Of a stretch of DNA of 13,800 nucleotides, positions 6,601 through 13,672 are shown in pieces. A program made the translations under genes and the position numbers. Source of the DNA: Clostridium sp. UBA4746. GTDB taxonomy: Bacteria; Bacillota; Clostridia; Clostridiales; Clostridiaceae. How positions within the stretch are numbered: position 1 is the stretch's first letter; each line of letters starts with the position of its first letter. The stretch is from contig DHIM01000003.1 in the NCBI GenBank assembly GCA_002403785.1, positions 1-13,800 of the forward strand. The letters run 5' to 3'. The notes beneath the pieces were generated by a model. That model had not been told where the DNA came from. It saw nothing but the letters and a program-made list of their open reading frames with translations, and made no database searches.

Positions 6601-7041
6601 ATGAATAAAGTTGTTTTAGTTGGTAGATTGACAAAAGATCCTGAGCTAAAGTTTGCTCAAGGAACAGGAACAGCTGTAGCCACTTTCACTGTAGCCGTTA
6701 ATAGAAGATTTAAAAGAGAAGGTCAACCAGATGCAGACTTTATACCAATAGTGGTATTTGGAAAGCAAGCGGAAGCCACTGCTAATTACATGAGTAAGGG
6801 CAAACTGTTAAGCGTTTCTGGAAACATTCAAACTAGAAATTATGAGGCTAAAGATGGTAATAGAAGATATGTGACTGAAGTGATTGCTGATGAAGTTGAC
6901 TTCCTCGAATGGGGAGGAAATAAATCATCAGATACGAATACTAATCAAGGTGGAAATAGAAGCGAATCAAATGCTAAATCTCAAGATTTTGGCAGTGATA
7001 GCGATATAACACCAATTGATGATGGAGATATACCATTCTAA
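6601..7041 (+). CDS. ssb: Single-stranded DNA-binding protein SSB
   Basis: SSB coats single-stranded DNA in replication, repair and recombination, and recruits partner proteins by its C-terminal tip. The 146 residues have an OB fold at about 1-105 (MNKVVLVGRLTKDPELKF, then ATFTVAVNR and DFIPIVVFGKQAE). A flexible Gly/Ser/Asn/Gln-rich linker follows at about 106-134, and then an acidic tip, DDGDIPF (140-146). The start ATG is 11 nt after the rpsF stop, with the SD AGGTGGTG in between, so it is co-transcribed with rpsF. This is the standard chromosomal SSB position. Confidence 0.97.
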   Translation: MNKVVLVGRLTKDPELKFAQGTGTAVATFTVAVNRRFKREGQPDADFIPIVVFGKQAEATANYMSKGKLLSVSGNIQTRNYEAKDGNRRYVTEVIADEVDFLEWGGNKSSDTNTNQGGNRSESNAKSQDFGSDSDITPIDDGDIPF

Positions 7042-7066
7042 TATTAGGTAAGGAGGGAAAAAATCA

Positions 7067-7330
7067 ATGGCTATGAATGATCATAAAAGAAGCGGCGGCG
7101 GTGCTGGTGGAAACAGAAAGAGAATGAAAAGAAAAGTTTGTGCTTTCTGTATGGATAAAGCAACTGCAATCGACTATAAAGATATAAATAAATTGAGAAA
7201 ATATGTTACAGAAAGAGGGAAAATTCTTCCAAGAAGAATTTCAGGAAACTGTGCAAAACACCAAAGAATGCTCACTGTATCTATCAAAAGAGCAAGAAAC
7301 ATAGCATTATTACCATTTACTACAGAGTAG
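7067..7330 (+). CDS. rpsR: 30S ribosomal protein S18, zinc-type
   Basis: S18 is the partner of S6 in the 30S platform and the RNA-contacting half of the S6:S18 repressor complex. The 87 residues start with a Gly/Arg/Lys-rich stretch (RSGGGAGGNRKRMKRK), followed by the family core KVCAFCMDK and GKILPRRISGNCAKHQR, ending ARNIALLPFTTE. The CxxC (C25, C28) and CxxH (C62, H65) pairs mark the zinc-binding (C+) form. The SD AGGAGGG (7051-7057) is 9 nt before the ATG. It is the last gene of the operon and is followed by two hairpins and a U-run. Confidence 0.97.
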   Translation: MAMNDHKRSGGGAGGNRKRMKRKVCAFCMDKATAIDYKDINKLRKYVTERGKILPRRISGNCAKHQRMLTVSIKRARNIALLPFTTE

Positions 7331-7357
7331 TAAACATTTACTACTGAATAGTAAATG
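7326..7357 (+). repeat. Two overlapping, mutually exclusive hairpins at the rpsR 3' end
   Basis: Arm A (AGTAGTAAA, 7326-7334, containing the rpsR stop codon), arm B (7335-7345) and arm C (TAGTAAATG, 7349-7357) are related. B can pair with A (9 bp, tight loop) or with C (CATTTACTA/TAGTAAATG, 9 bp, 5-nt loop), but not with both. The B-C form stands just 5' of the terminator and could act as a 3'-end stabiliser. Confidence 0.65.
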
Positions 7358-7361
7358 ACTG

Positions 7362-7397
7362 AAAGCAGCACCTTAAGGTAGCTGCTTTTATTTTTTT
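7362..7397 (+). terminator. Intrinsic terminator of the rpsF-ssb-rpsR operon
   Basis: AAAGCAGC (7362-7369) pairs with GCTGCTTT (7381-7388). The stem continues inward as ACC/GGT with one bulged A and a TTAA loop. It is followed by T5-A-T7 (7385-7397). G-C content at the stem base and a long U-run make this a strong terminator. Confidence 0.92.
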
Positions 7398-7691
7398 AGA
7401 TAAAATAAAAGGTTTTAGTTAATAATTAAAATATAATATAAATATAAATATATCATATTATCACAATAAAAACGATATTATTATTTCATTTTATGTTTTT
7501 TGACAAAATATTTGTGTTGAACTCAAGTATTACATTAATGAGTCAAATGAAATAAGCATAGCCTACCTTATATCATTTCTTTTGTATTCAAATTTTATAC
7601 TACGTATTAAATAGATAAATAGCATATAAACATTATACTTAAATCTGATTTTCTTTCGAACATAATTTTAATAAGTATTCTTTATAAATTC
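7398..7691. other. Gene-free A+T-rich spacer between convergent terminators
   Basis: I see no gene-like frame, RNA gene or repeat array here. There is a TTGACA at 7500-7505 and a TTGAAC at 7517-7522, but neither has a -10 at the right distance. The flanking genes converge and each has its own terminator, so the region should be largely silent. It may be the remnant of a rearrangement that removed the genes usually found after rpsR. Confidence 0.5.
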
Positions 7692-7730
7692 AAAAGCACA
7701 GTAGATTTTTTTTATTCTACTGTGCTTTTT
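7692..7730. terminator. Strong terminator after the GNAT gene, bidirectional
   Basis: A perfect 14-bp inverted repeat (AAAAGCACAGTAGA 7692-7705 with its complement 7716-7729) has a 10-nt loop. On the minus strand it starts 5 nt after the GNAT stop codon and ends in U4. On the plus strand it ends in U5 followed by a T-rich stretch. It should end the GNAT transcript and block any plus-strand read-through. Confidence 0.9.
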
Positions 7731-7734
7731 GTAT

Positions 7735-8289
7735 TTATCTTTCTTTTAAGGTATCTTCCCACTCAGCCCTCAATATCCCATATAAATACATATCATACCG
7801 TCTACCATCTCTATGAATAAATTCTCTATAGACCCCTTCTCTTTTAAATCCTAATTTTTCATATAGCTTTATTGCAGGTTCATTGTATTCAAGTACAGTT
7901 AGATATATTCTATGGAAATTTAGTTCCTGAAATCCAAACTCTATAGTTAATTTAAGAGCTTCCTTTCCATAACCGCATCCCCTGTGCTTTTCTTCTCCAA
8001 TTCCTATATATATTAAAGATGTTCCATTATTCCAAGATATATTTTCAAATCCCGTAACGCCAATGATTTCTTGCTGTCCAAGCTTTTTAACAGCAAAAAT
8101 GTAAGCTGTATTGCATTTACGTACATCACTAATTATTTCTAATACATCTTCAAGATTTTTAGGAGTTGCGCTTACTGTATCATAATTACGCATGAAGGTT
8201 GCATCATTGTGCCATTCTTGAATCGTCAAAACATCTTCTTCATTTATAGATGTAAGTTTTATTTCCTTACCACTCAAAAGATTTTTCAT
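7735..8289 (-). CDS. GNAT N-acetyltransferase, RimJ/RimL-type
   Basis: This is an acetyl-CoA-dependent N-acetyltransferase of the Acetyltransf_3 (RimJ/RimL/SpeG-like) group. The acceptor cannot be read from sequence. The 184 residues show SINEEDVLTIQEWHND at the N-terminus and strand-forming YIGIGEE before the acetyl-CoA loop RGCGYGKEA (103-111, the R-x-x-G-x-G pattern). The C-terminal signature NEPAIKLYEKLGFKREG (136-152) follows. I chose the ATG at 8289 because the SD AAAGGTG (complement of 8295-8301) lies 5 nt upstream. An in-frame ATG at 8337 would add 16 unmatched residues and has no SD. Terminators on both sides make it monocistronic. A spontaneous accessory role (peptide, polyamine or antibiotic acetylation) is possible but not shown. 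Confidence 0.9.
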   Translation of the reverse strand: MKNLLSGKEIKLTSINEEDVLTIQEWHNDATFMRNYDTVSATPKNLEDVLEIISDVRKCNTAYIFAVKKLGQQEIIGVTGFENISWNNGTSLIYIGIGEEKHRGCGYGKEALKLTIEFGFQELNFHRIYLTVLEYNEPAIKLYEKLGFKREGVYREFIHRDGRRYDMYLYGILRAEWEDTLKER

Positions 8290-8312
8290 TCTATCACCTT
8301 TCCTCAGCTTTA

Positions 8313-8343
8313 ATTTGAATTTATGTATAAAACACATTCAAAT
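8313..8343 (-). promoter_or_regulatory. Inverted repeat in the GNAT leader
   Basis: ATTTGAAT (8313-8320) and ATTCAAAT (8336-8343) form a perfect 8-bp inverted repeat with a 15-nt centre, upstream of the GNAT SD. It could be an operator or an mRNA hairpin. Its outer arm runs into the neighbouring 40-bp palindrome. I could not find a convincing GNAT promoter between the two. Confidence 0.35.
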
Positions 8344-8378
8344 AAATAGACTAGCATGCATGCTAGTCTATTTATTTG
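8339..8378. terminator. 40-bp perfect palindrome, terminator of the DUF2156 gene
   Basis: Every base from 8339 to 8358 pairs with 8359 to 8378, with GCATGCATGC at the centre. As RNA this is an 18-bp stem with a 4-nt loop. It lies 34 nt after the DUF2156 stop on the minus strand and 49 nt upstream of the GNAT start. U-rich sequence flanks it on both sides, so it can end transcripts in either direction. A second 7-bp hairpin (8405-8422) spans the DUF2156 stop codon. Confidence 0.82.
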
Positions 8379-8412
8379 TTTTTCACTAATTAAATCATCA
8401 TTTTCAATGTTA

Positions 8413-9315
8413 TTAAACATTGCCAAAACTAAAAATAAATTTTTTCTCTAATTTAAAAGGATGATAAGATAATTTAGATTTTCTAAGACCAGCAATTCCA
8501 AGGTCCTGTTCCCTATTAATTATCTTAACATCACTGAAATTCCTATCAACAAAAGTTTTGTTAATAAAGCTATATACTCCACTATATTTCACATCTGCTT
8601 TTTCTATATGAATTACTGCCAAATCATCATTTAACTTTTCTCCTAAACTAAAAGCTACTATTTTTTCATCTACATAAACAGCTATCCCTTTAGTATTTAC
8701 AACTTTCATATTTTTAAGAACATCTTTTATTCCCTGTAATTCGCAATTAAGTATATAATCGCCGCTATTTCCTTCATACCATTTTTCTGCGGCTATTATT
8801 ACATCCTTTATTACTTCTGCTTCTTTAATATCTTTAACTTCATAAGTATACTTCTTTACAAAGGAATTATAATGATTTTTTTTCCCATGAAGTTTCTTAC
8901 CTGAAAGCTTTGCAAGCTTTTCCGCTTCATATAAATAATCAAAATTATCTCTATCTTCTTTTATACAGATACCCTTTACGTCATCATATATGTCCCTTAT
9001 TTCTTCCATAAACCCTTCATCAAGATCTTTAAATAAGTATTCCATATTATTTTCTGTTTTATAAACCATTAGTTCATCTATTATTTCTTTAAGATTTTCC
9101 TTACTATATCCTAGCGGCTGCATAAAATAGTATCTTCCCTCAAAATCTTTTTTCTTTATTATTAGAGCACCTTTATCAATAGTAAAACAAACATCACAAG
9201 CTTCTCTCCATATATATAAAGTTGTAAAAGAATATTCACAACTTAAAAATTTATATGGATATATAAATTTTTCGAATATATTTTTATCATCAATCACAAG
9301 TCTCTTAAAAATCAT
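8413..9315 (-). CDS. DUF2156 protein (phosphatidylglycerol lysyltransferase-domain family)
   Basis: This soluble 300-residue protein is of the DUF2156 family, whose fold is a tandem GNAT and which corresponds to the catalytic domain of MprF-type aminoacyl-lipid synthases. This one has no membrane part, so lipid lysylation should not be assumed. Landmarks are YSFTTLYIWRE (28-38), YFMQPLG (63-69), FDYLYEAEKLAKLSGKKLHG (125-144) with the following KKNHYNSF (145-152), and near the end INREQDLGIAGLRKSKLSYH (266-285). The ATG at 9315 follows AAAGGTTGAG. A promoter-like pair lies about 63 nt upstream, with two copies of a repeat. It is followed by a strong terminator and so is probably a single-gene unit. 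The function is unknown. An aminoacyl- or acyl-transfer reaction is the best guess. Confidence 0.88.
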   Translation of the reverse strand: MIFKRLVIDDKNIFEKFIYPYKFLSCEYSFTTLYIWREACDVCFTIDKGALIIKKKDFEGRYYFMQPLGYSKENLKEIIDELMVYKTENNMEYLFKDLDEGFMEEIRDIYDDVKGICIKEDRDNFDYLYEAEKLAKLSGKKLHGKKNHYNSFVKKYTYEVKDIKEAEVIKDVIIAAEKWYEGNSGDYILNCELQGIKDVLKNMKVVNTKGIAVYVDEKIVAFSLGEKLNDDLAVIHIEKADVKYSGVYSFINKTFVDRNFSDVKIINREQDLGIAGLRKSKLSYHPFKLEKKFIFSFGNV

Positions 9316-9377
9316 AATCTCAACCTTTCCCCTTAGGATATATCATAAATGTCTATATCTATTTACATTCATTCTTC

Positions 9378-9406
9378 ATTTTAGTCTGTTAACTCATCTT
9401 TTGCAA
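9378..9406 (-). promoter_or_regulatory. Candidate sigma-A promoter of the DUF2156 gene
   Basis: On the minus strand TTGCAA (9406-9401), a 17-nt spacer and TAAAAT (9383-9378) match 4/6 and 5/6 of the consensus. The start point would be near 9371, giving a leader of about 55 nt. A second, weaker pair (TTGGTA, 17 nt, TATCTA) lies 30 nt further upstream. Confidence 0.5.
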
Positions 9407-9447
9407 GTAGATACTTTTTTGAACTATAGTTACCAACTAGATACTTT
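9404..9447 (-). repeat. Two direct repeats 30 bp apart before the DUF2156 promoter
   Basis: The 14-mer AAAGTATCTA-S-TTG (minus strand) occurs at 9447-9434 and 9417-9404 with a single mismatch. The spacing is exactly 30 bp, about three helical turns. The 10-bp palindrome AACTATAGTT (9422-9431) lies between them. The nearer copy overlaps the candidate -35. Confidence 0.6.
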
Positions 9448-9758
9448 CAGATGCTAACATTGATATAAATTTATTTTACTACATTTCTGACAATATTATT
9501 TTATATAATAAAACTACCATATTTTACACTTATGATATAATAATATCATAACATTACATGAATAACATTATATAATTACCTTAAATATTTTTTTCATAAT
9601 TACTTTAGATTGTTCCTATATAGTTGCATTATAAAAATGCTTTTTGCCATCACAATATTTTTATTTTTTTCTATATTATACAAGGCGTGTAATAGTAAAA
9701 TCAAGAAAACTTCACCAAAAAATAATCTAAAATATTCAAAACACTAATTACAAATTTA

Positions 9759-9787
9759 TTTATATATCCCTCATTTTATGATATAAT
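9759..9787 (+). promoter_or_regulatory. Sigma-A promoter of the CNNM/CorC-HlyC transporter gene
   Basis: TTTATA (9759-9764), a 17-nt spacer and TATAAT (9782-9787) with an extended TGA just upstream of the -10. The start point would be near 9794, giving a leader of about 30 nt with AAGGAG at 9806-9811. Confidence 0.7.
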
Positions 9788-9823
9788 TTTCTTAGGTTAT
9801 ATCTTAAGGAGTGTGAAAATATT

Positions 9824-11068
9824 ATGGACCCCGAAGGTACGTGGCAAATTATATCTTTAGTAATTTTGTTGTTTTGTTCAGCCTTTTTCTCCTCCTCTGA
9901 AACTGCTTTGATGACTTTAAGTAAAATCAGATTAAGACATATGGTAGATTCAGAAATTAAAGGTGCTGAAATAATTAATAAATTACTTAAAAGCCCAAGT
10001 AAACTCTTAGGTGGTATCTTAGTAGGAAATACGGTTGCCAATATCGGCGCTTCTGCACTCGCAACGTCCTTAGCAATTAAGTATTTAGGAACCAATGGAG
10101 TAGGAATAGCAACGGGTTTAATGACATTTTTCGTATTAATATTTGGTGAAATAACACCAAAGTCATTAGCTGCGCAAAACTCTGAAAAATTTTCTTTAAA
10201 AGTAGCTAAGCCAATAAGTATAATTACATTTATATTAAATCCACTAATTGTAGTATTAATTTATATAACAAATACGATTATAAAAATGTTTGGTGGAGAA
10301 ATTGGTAAGCAGAAACCCTTTATTACTGAAGAAGAGTTAAAAACTATGGTTAATGTAAGTCATGAAGAAGGGGTTTTAGAAGTCGAAGAGAAGCAAATGA
10401 TTTATAATGTATTCGACTTTGGAGATTCTCAAGCAAAAGATGTTATGACTCCAAGAACTGATATGATTGTAGCGAATTCAAACTCATCTTATGAAGAACT
10501 TATAAAGATTTTCAGGGAAGAACAATTCTCAAGACTTCCTATATATGAAGATACTGTTGATAACATTATTGGAGTTTTATATATTAAAGACTTAATTTTC
10601 TTTGAAGATGGAAAAGATGAATTTGATATAGTGAAACATATGCGTGTCCCTTACTTTACCTACGAGTTTAAAAGCACGGTTGATTTATTTGCAGACATGC
10701 GTTTAAAACGAATACCTATAGCTATTCTACTTGATGAATATGGTGGCACTTCTGGAATTGTTACAATTGAAGATTTAGTAGAAGAAATTGTTGGAGATAT
10801 AGAAGATGAATATGATGATGATACTGATAAAATTGAAGTTATCAAAGAGGATGAATATATTGTTGACGGCAATACGAAAATAAGTATGGTTAATGAAATG
10901 ATAGGCTTAAATATTGAGTCAGATGATTTTGATTCCATAGGTGGTTTCGTTACAGGAATTCTTGGACGACTACCAAAGACAGGTGAAACCATAAATTATA
11001 ACGATACAAAATTTATTATACAAAACACCAGTAAAAATCGTATAATAAAATTAAAAATTATAACTTAA
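9824..11068 (+). CDS. CNNM/CorC-HlyC family membrane transporter (hemolysin family)
   Basis: This 414-residue member of the CNNM family (often called hemolysin C or YhdP/MpfA-like) probably exports Mg2+ or a similar divalent cation. In order it has a DUF21/CNNM membrane domain at about 1-165 with FSSSETALM (22-30), GNTVANIGAS (69-78) and GEITPKS (108-114). Two CBS domains follow at about 205-325: VMTPRTDM (207-214), SRLPIYEDT (236-244) and EYGGTSGIVTIEDLVEEIVG (305-324). A very acidic linker (EDEYDDDTD, 327-335) leads to the CorC_HlyC domain from about 337 with VDGNTKISMVNEM. The ATG lies 12 nt after AAGGAG, and no nearer in-frame start exists. It is monocistronic, with its own promoter and a terminator. 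The substrate is inferred from the family. There is no evidence for hemolysis. Confidence 0.94.
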   Translation: MDPEGTWQIISLVILLFCSAFFSSSETALMTLSKIRLRHMVDSEIKGAEIINKLLKSPSKLLGGILVGNTVANIGASALATSLAIKYLGTNGVGIATGLMTFFVLIFGEITPKSLAAQNSEKFSLKVAKPISIITFILNPLIVVLIYITNTIIKMFGGEIGKQKPFITEEELKTMVNVSHEEGVLEVEEKQMIYNVFDFGDSQAKDVMTPRTDMIVANSNSSYEELIKIFREEQFSRLPIYEDTVDNIIGVLYIKDLIFFEDGKDEFDIVKHMRVPYFTYEFKSTVDLFADMRLKRIPIAILLDEYGGTSGIVTIEDLVEEIVGDIEDEYDDDTDKIEVIKEDEYIVDGNTKISMVNEMIGLNIESDDFDSIGGFVTGILGRLPKTGETINYNDTKFIIQNTSKNRIIKLKIIT

Positions 11069-11078
11069 TATAATGTAC

Positions 11079-11121
11079 AAAAAACTTAAAGTTGATTATC
11101 TAAATCAACTTTAAGTTTTTT
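11079..11121. terminator. Bidirectional terminator between the transporter and helicase genes
   Basis: An 18-bp perfect stem (11079-11096 with 11104-11121, loop TATCTAA) begins with A6 and ends with T6, so both convergent genes have a U-run after the hairpin. It lies 10 nt after the transporter stop and 32 nt after the helicase stop on the opposite strand. Confidence 0.93.
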
Positions 11122-11153
11122 TATTATTGTACTATATTGAATTAAAGAATTCA

Positions 11154-12260
11154 TTACAAAATTTTTCTAGGAATTTTGCCTTTAATTTTCTTTTCTATAG
11201 AATCTAAAAAAAATTTATCTTTTGGCGCTGCAAATAAATATGTATATCCCTCTTCACCAGCTCTTCCAGTTCTTCCAATACGGTGAATATAAGCTTCAGC
11301 ACTTTCTGGTATATCATAATTATAGACATCGTCAACCCCGTTTATATCAAGCCCTCTGGAAGCTACATCTGTGGCAATTAAATACTGAATATCACAATTT
11401 TTAAACTCTTTCATTATTTTTTCTCTTTTTGATTGAGTTATATCAGAATGTAATTTTTTACAATTATAACCTTTTTTATAGAGAGCCACCTCAAGATCAT
11501 CAACTCTTCTTTTAGTTCTACAAAAGATTATTGCCATAAACGGATTATCCTCATCCATTACTTTACATAAGTCTTCTTGTTTTCTTCTATCTGTGGTTTC
11601 AATTAAAAATTGTTTTATATTTTTTAGGGTTGTCTCTTCTTTTTTAATAATTACTTCTTTAGGATTATTCATATACTTGTATGCCATTTTTTTTACCTCA
11701 GAACTCATAGTTGCTGAGAAACATAAAGTTTGCCTGTCTTTTGGTGTTATTTTTAATATATCTTCAATATCATTTTTAAATCCCATGAGAAGCATTTGAT
11801 CTGCCTCATCCAAGACCACGGTCTTAAGATTATCAAGTTTAACCGTACCACGTCTAAGATGGTCTAATAATCTTCCTGGTGTTGCAATGACAAGGTGAAT
11901 ATTTCCCTTTAGTTTCTTAAGCTGTGCACCTATATCTTTGCCACCGTAAGCTGCCAATATATTTAAGTTCTTAACTCCTGCAATCTTTTTAGCTTCCTCT
12001 GTTATCTGTATTGCAAGCTCTCTTGTAGGAGTTACTATCAACCCTTGAATTGTATTTATATCAGCTGACATGTTGTCAAACATTGGTAGCAAAAAGGCAA
12101 GCGTTTTTCCAGTACCGGTTTGCGCCTCCGCTATAACATCACTACCATTTTTTATTAATGGAATACTTTGCTCTTGAACTTCCGTTGGCTCAGCTATTCC
12201 TTGAATTTTAATCATATTTAAAATATCATCGTTAAGTCCTAATTTTTTAAACTTTATCAT
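11154..12260 (-). CDS. DEAD-box ATP-dependent RNA helicase, core-only
   Basis: This is an ATP-dependent RNA unwinding enzyme. All motifs are present: Q motif (F4, then EPTEVQEQ with Q29), I AQTGTGKT (46-53), Ia PTRELA (78-83), GG (106-107), Ib TPGR (127-130), II DEAD (151-154), III SAT (182-184), IV AIIFCRT (243-249), V ATDVASRGLDI (296-306) and VI HRIGRTGR (326-333). At 368 residues it ends about 35 after motif VI, so it has the two RecA-like domains but no C-terminal RNA-binding extension. A GAAGGG SD precedes the ATG. An extended -10 (TGA-TATACT, minus strand, about 12325-12317) lies upstream without a good -35. It may be co-transcribed with the O-antigen-ligase-like gene 190 nt upstream. 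Target RNA is unknown, and ribosome assembly or cold adaptation is a family-based guess. Confidence 0.94.
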   Translation of the reverse strand: MIKFKKLGLNDDILNMIKIQGIAEPTEVQEQSIPLIKNGSDVIAEAQTGTGKTLAFLLPMFDNMSADINTIQGLIVTPTRELAIQITEEAKKIAGVKNLNILAAYGGKDIGAQLKKLKGNIHLVIATPGRLLDHLRRGTVKLDNLKTVVLDEADQMLLMGFKNDIEDILKITPKDRQTLCFSATMSSEVKKMAYKYMNNPKEVIIKKEETTLKNIKQFLIETTDRRKQEDLCKVMDEDNPFMAIIFCRTKRRVDDLEVALYKKGYNCKKLHSDITQSKREKIMKEFKNCDIQYLIATDVASRGLDINGVDDVYNYDIPESAEAYIHRIGRTGRAGEEGYTYLFAAPKDKFFLDSIEKKIKGKIPRKIL

Positions 12261-12450
12261 TTTTATTTACCCTTCTATTTAAAATTATTTTTGTTTCTTT
12301 TTATACAAACTATCTAAGTATATCAGATATTTATTATAATAAAAAGAGTTTTATCAAATACATTTCATATTTACAAACATTCTCTTTTAATTACTTTATT
12401 TTTTGCTATTGATTTTATTGATACTACCATTTTTTTTGTTTGTGATGAAC
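12261..12450. other. Spacer between the ligase-like and helicase genes
   Basis: The two genes are co-oriented on the minus strand. I see no stem with a U-run after the ligase-like stop, which contrasts with every other gene end in this half of the window. Read-through into the helicase gene is therefore possible. The only promoter-like signal is the extended -10 at about 12317-12325. Confidence 0.4.
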
Positions 12451-13638
12451 TTACCTTCGATATTTTTTATGTATAAGAAGATTCGCGCATCCATTAAGTA
12501 ATGAACTATTCTGTTGCTTTGCGAGAGCATTTATTATAGCTGAACAACCTATAAATAATAACCCCGCTTGTGGCGCAATCATTGTAAAATCAACCAGTCC
12601 ATGTCCAATTATTACAGCTTGAACACCGGCTAACATTGGAACCATTCTACAGTTTTGTGTATAAAGCACCCTTAGATTTCTAAATAAATTAACTTTTAGA
12701 TATAAATAAATTGATACCCCCACAACTCCCAGTGTGGTCATAAAAGTAATCCATATGTTATGACCATGGTACATGGTTGCATAATAGTACCCCTTCATGA
12801 ACTGTTTCCCATGCTCAGAAATCCCCATAAGTCCCCACCCCATAAGAGGCTTAATTTTTATCATCTTTAAACATCCATTCCATATTCCAATACGACTATT
12901 AAAAGAGTCATCAAAATTATGGCCAGTTACATTTTGTAAAATCTGTGATGGCATAAACGTAACTGCGGCTGTGAGTATAAATATTGTTACAAAGAGCCAC
13001 ATATCTTTTTTACTACCTTTAAGAAGATAAAATATAAAAAGTCCAAATAATAGACCCATAAAAGCACCACGTGATCCCGTTAAATACAATGCAATAACAA
13101 ACAAAAGCGTTGACGTTTGATATAATAATTTTGTAGTTTTAGATGTAGTACTACAAAAATAAAGACCTATAATGATCATTATAGCAAACCAATTACCTGC
13201 TACATTGGGATTTCCAAAGGTGCTGTAAATTCTATCATTAAATATTGGCTGAGATGTAAATTTAAGAAATCCAGCCCAAATATTAAATTTAAAATACACA
13301 TATATAGCTTTTTCAACAATTCCAAAAATTGCTGAAAACAGTGAAAAAGTGACTAAATATCTTAAGATTTTTTCAACCTTATTTTCACTTTCACAATAAT
13401 TTTGTATAAAAATACTAACACAAAAATACATAAATATAATAAAAGAAGTAATAGTTGATGTAAAACTATAATTTATAACTCCAACCACTAAAGACCATAT
13501 AACAAGTAAACAAAGTCCTATATTCCAATGATTTATATATATATCTATTTTTTTAAATAATACCATATATGTCATATATAACACTGGTATAATTGTCGTA
13601 TAAGGTGATATAACCGTTAATAAAACTAAAATCCCCAT
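12451..13638 (-). CDS. O-antigen ligase/Wzy-family polytopic membrane protein
   Basis: This is a member of the Wzy_C/WaaL superfamily, which joins or polymerises undecaprenyl-linked glycans at the outer face of the membrane. In a Gram-positive cell that would be an exopolysaccharide, a teichoic-type polymer or a protein glycan. The corrected protein has 395 residues with about 10-12 membrane segments. Family landmarks are YSTFGNPNVAGNW (138-150), LTGSRG (186-191, R190), SRIGIWNG (248-255) with PLMGWG just after (264-269), and MYHGHNIWI (289-297, H293), typical of the periplasmic-type catalytic loop. I chose the ATG at 13638 because AGGAGG (complement of 13646-13651) lies 7 nt upstream. The TTG at 13701 has no SD and lies before the expected start of transcription. 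No other glycan gene is in the window. Confidence 0.9.
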   Translation of the reverse strand: MGILVLLTVISPYTTIIPVLYMTYMVLFKKIDIYINHWNIGLCLLVIWSLVVGVINYSFTSTITSFIIFMYFCVSIFIQNYCESENKVEKILRYLVTFSLFSAIFGIVEKAIYVYFKFNIWAGFLKFTSQPIFNDRIYSTFGNPNVAGNWFAIMIIIGLYFCSTTSKTTKLLYQTSTLLFVIALYLTGSRGAFMGLLFGLFIFYLLKGSKKDMWLFVTIFILTAAVTFMPSQILQNVTGHNFDDSFNSRIGIWNGCLKMIKIKPLMGWGLMGISEHGKQFMKGYYYATMYHGHNIWITFMTTLGVVGVSIYLYLKVNLFRNLRVLYTQNCRMVPMLAGVQAVIIGHGLVDFTMIAPQAGLLFIGCSAIINALAKQQNSSLLNGCANLLIHKKYRR

Positions 13639-13650
13639 AATAAAACCTCC

Positions 13651-13666
13651 TGTGACTATAGTCACA
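13651..13666. promoter_or_regulatory. 16-bp perfect palindrome at the ligase transcription start
   Basis: TGTGACTATAGTCACA is fully symmetric and touches the SD of the ligase-like gene on one side. It lies 6 nt downstream of the candidate -10, so it covers about +1 to +16. That is a typical repressor position. Its half-sites, TGTGA-N6-TCACA, equal the CRP/FNR-superfamily consensus. As RNA it would form a 6-bp 5'-end hairpin with a UAUA loop. Confidence 0.7.
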
Positions 13667-13672
13667 TAAGTA

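Larger units (their letters stand above)
9316..9823. other. 508-nt divergent intergenic region
   Basis: This is A+T-rich and has no gene-like frame on either strand. It holds the DUF2156 promoter candidate and its repeats near 9378-9447, and the transporter promoter at 9759-9787. An 8-bp inverted repeat with a 4-nt centre lies at 9531-9550 (TATGATAT/ATATCATA). The 11-mer TATGATATAAT occurs at 9531-9541 and again in the transporter -10 (9777-9787). A small hairpin followed by T5 (9626-9645) has no gene before it on its strand. Confidence 0.55.

Noticed and set aside
7500..7533. TTGACA as the promoter of an unlisted gene or small RNA
   Set aside because: No -10 lies at 16-18 nt (the nearest, TATTAC, is at 22 nt), and no frame follows.
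8290..8337. Upstream ATG start for the GNAT gene at 8337
   Set aside because: There is no SD before it, it starts inside an inverted repeat, and the 16 extra residues do not resemble the family.
9626..9645. GCATT-ATAAA-AATGC hairpin with T5, as the end of a small RNA
   Set aside because: The stem is only 5 bp, and no promoter at a sensible distance was found on that strand.
9760..10095. 111-codon frame antisense to the transporter gene
   Set aside because: It lies opposite a well-conserved membrane domain, has no family match by eye, and covers the transporter promoter and start.
10660..10992. 110-codon frame antisense to the CBS/CorC part of the transporter
   Set aside because: A Ser/Ile/Pro-rich composition is what the complement of an acidic Asp/Glu/Ile/Val coding region gives. 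It is a shadow frame.
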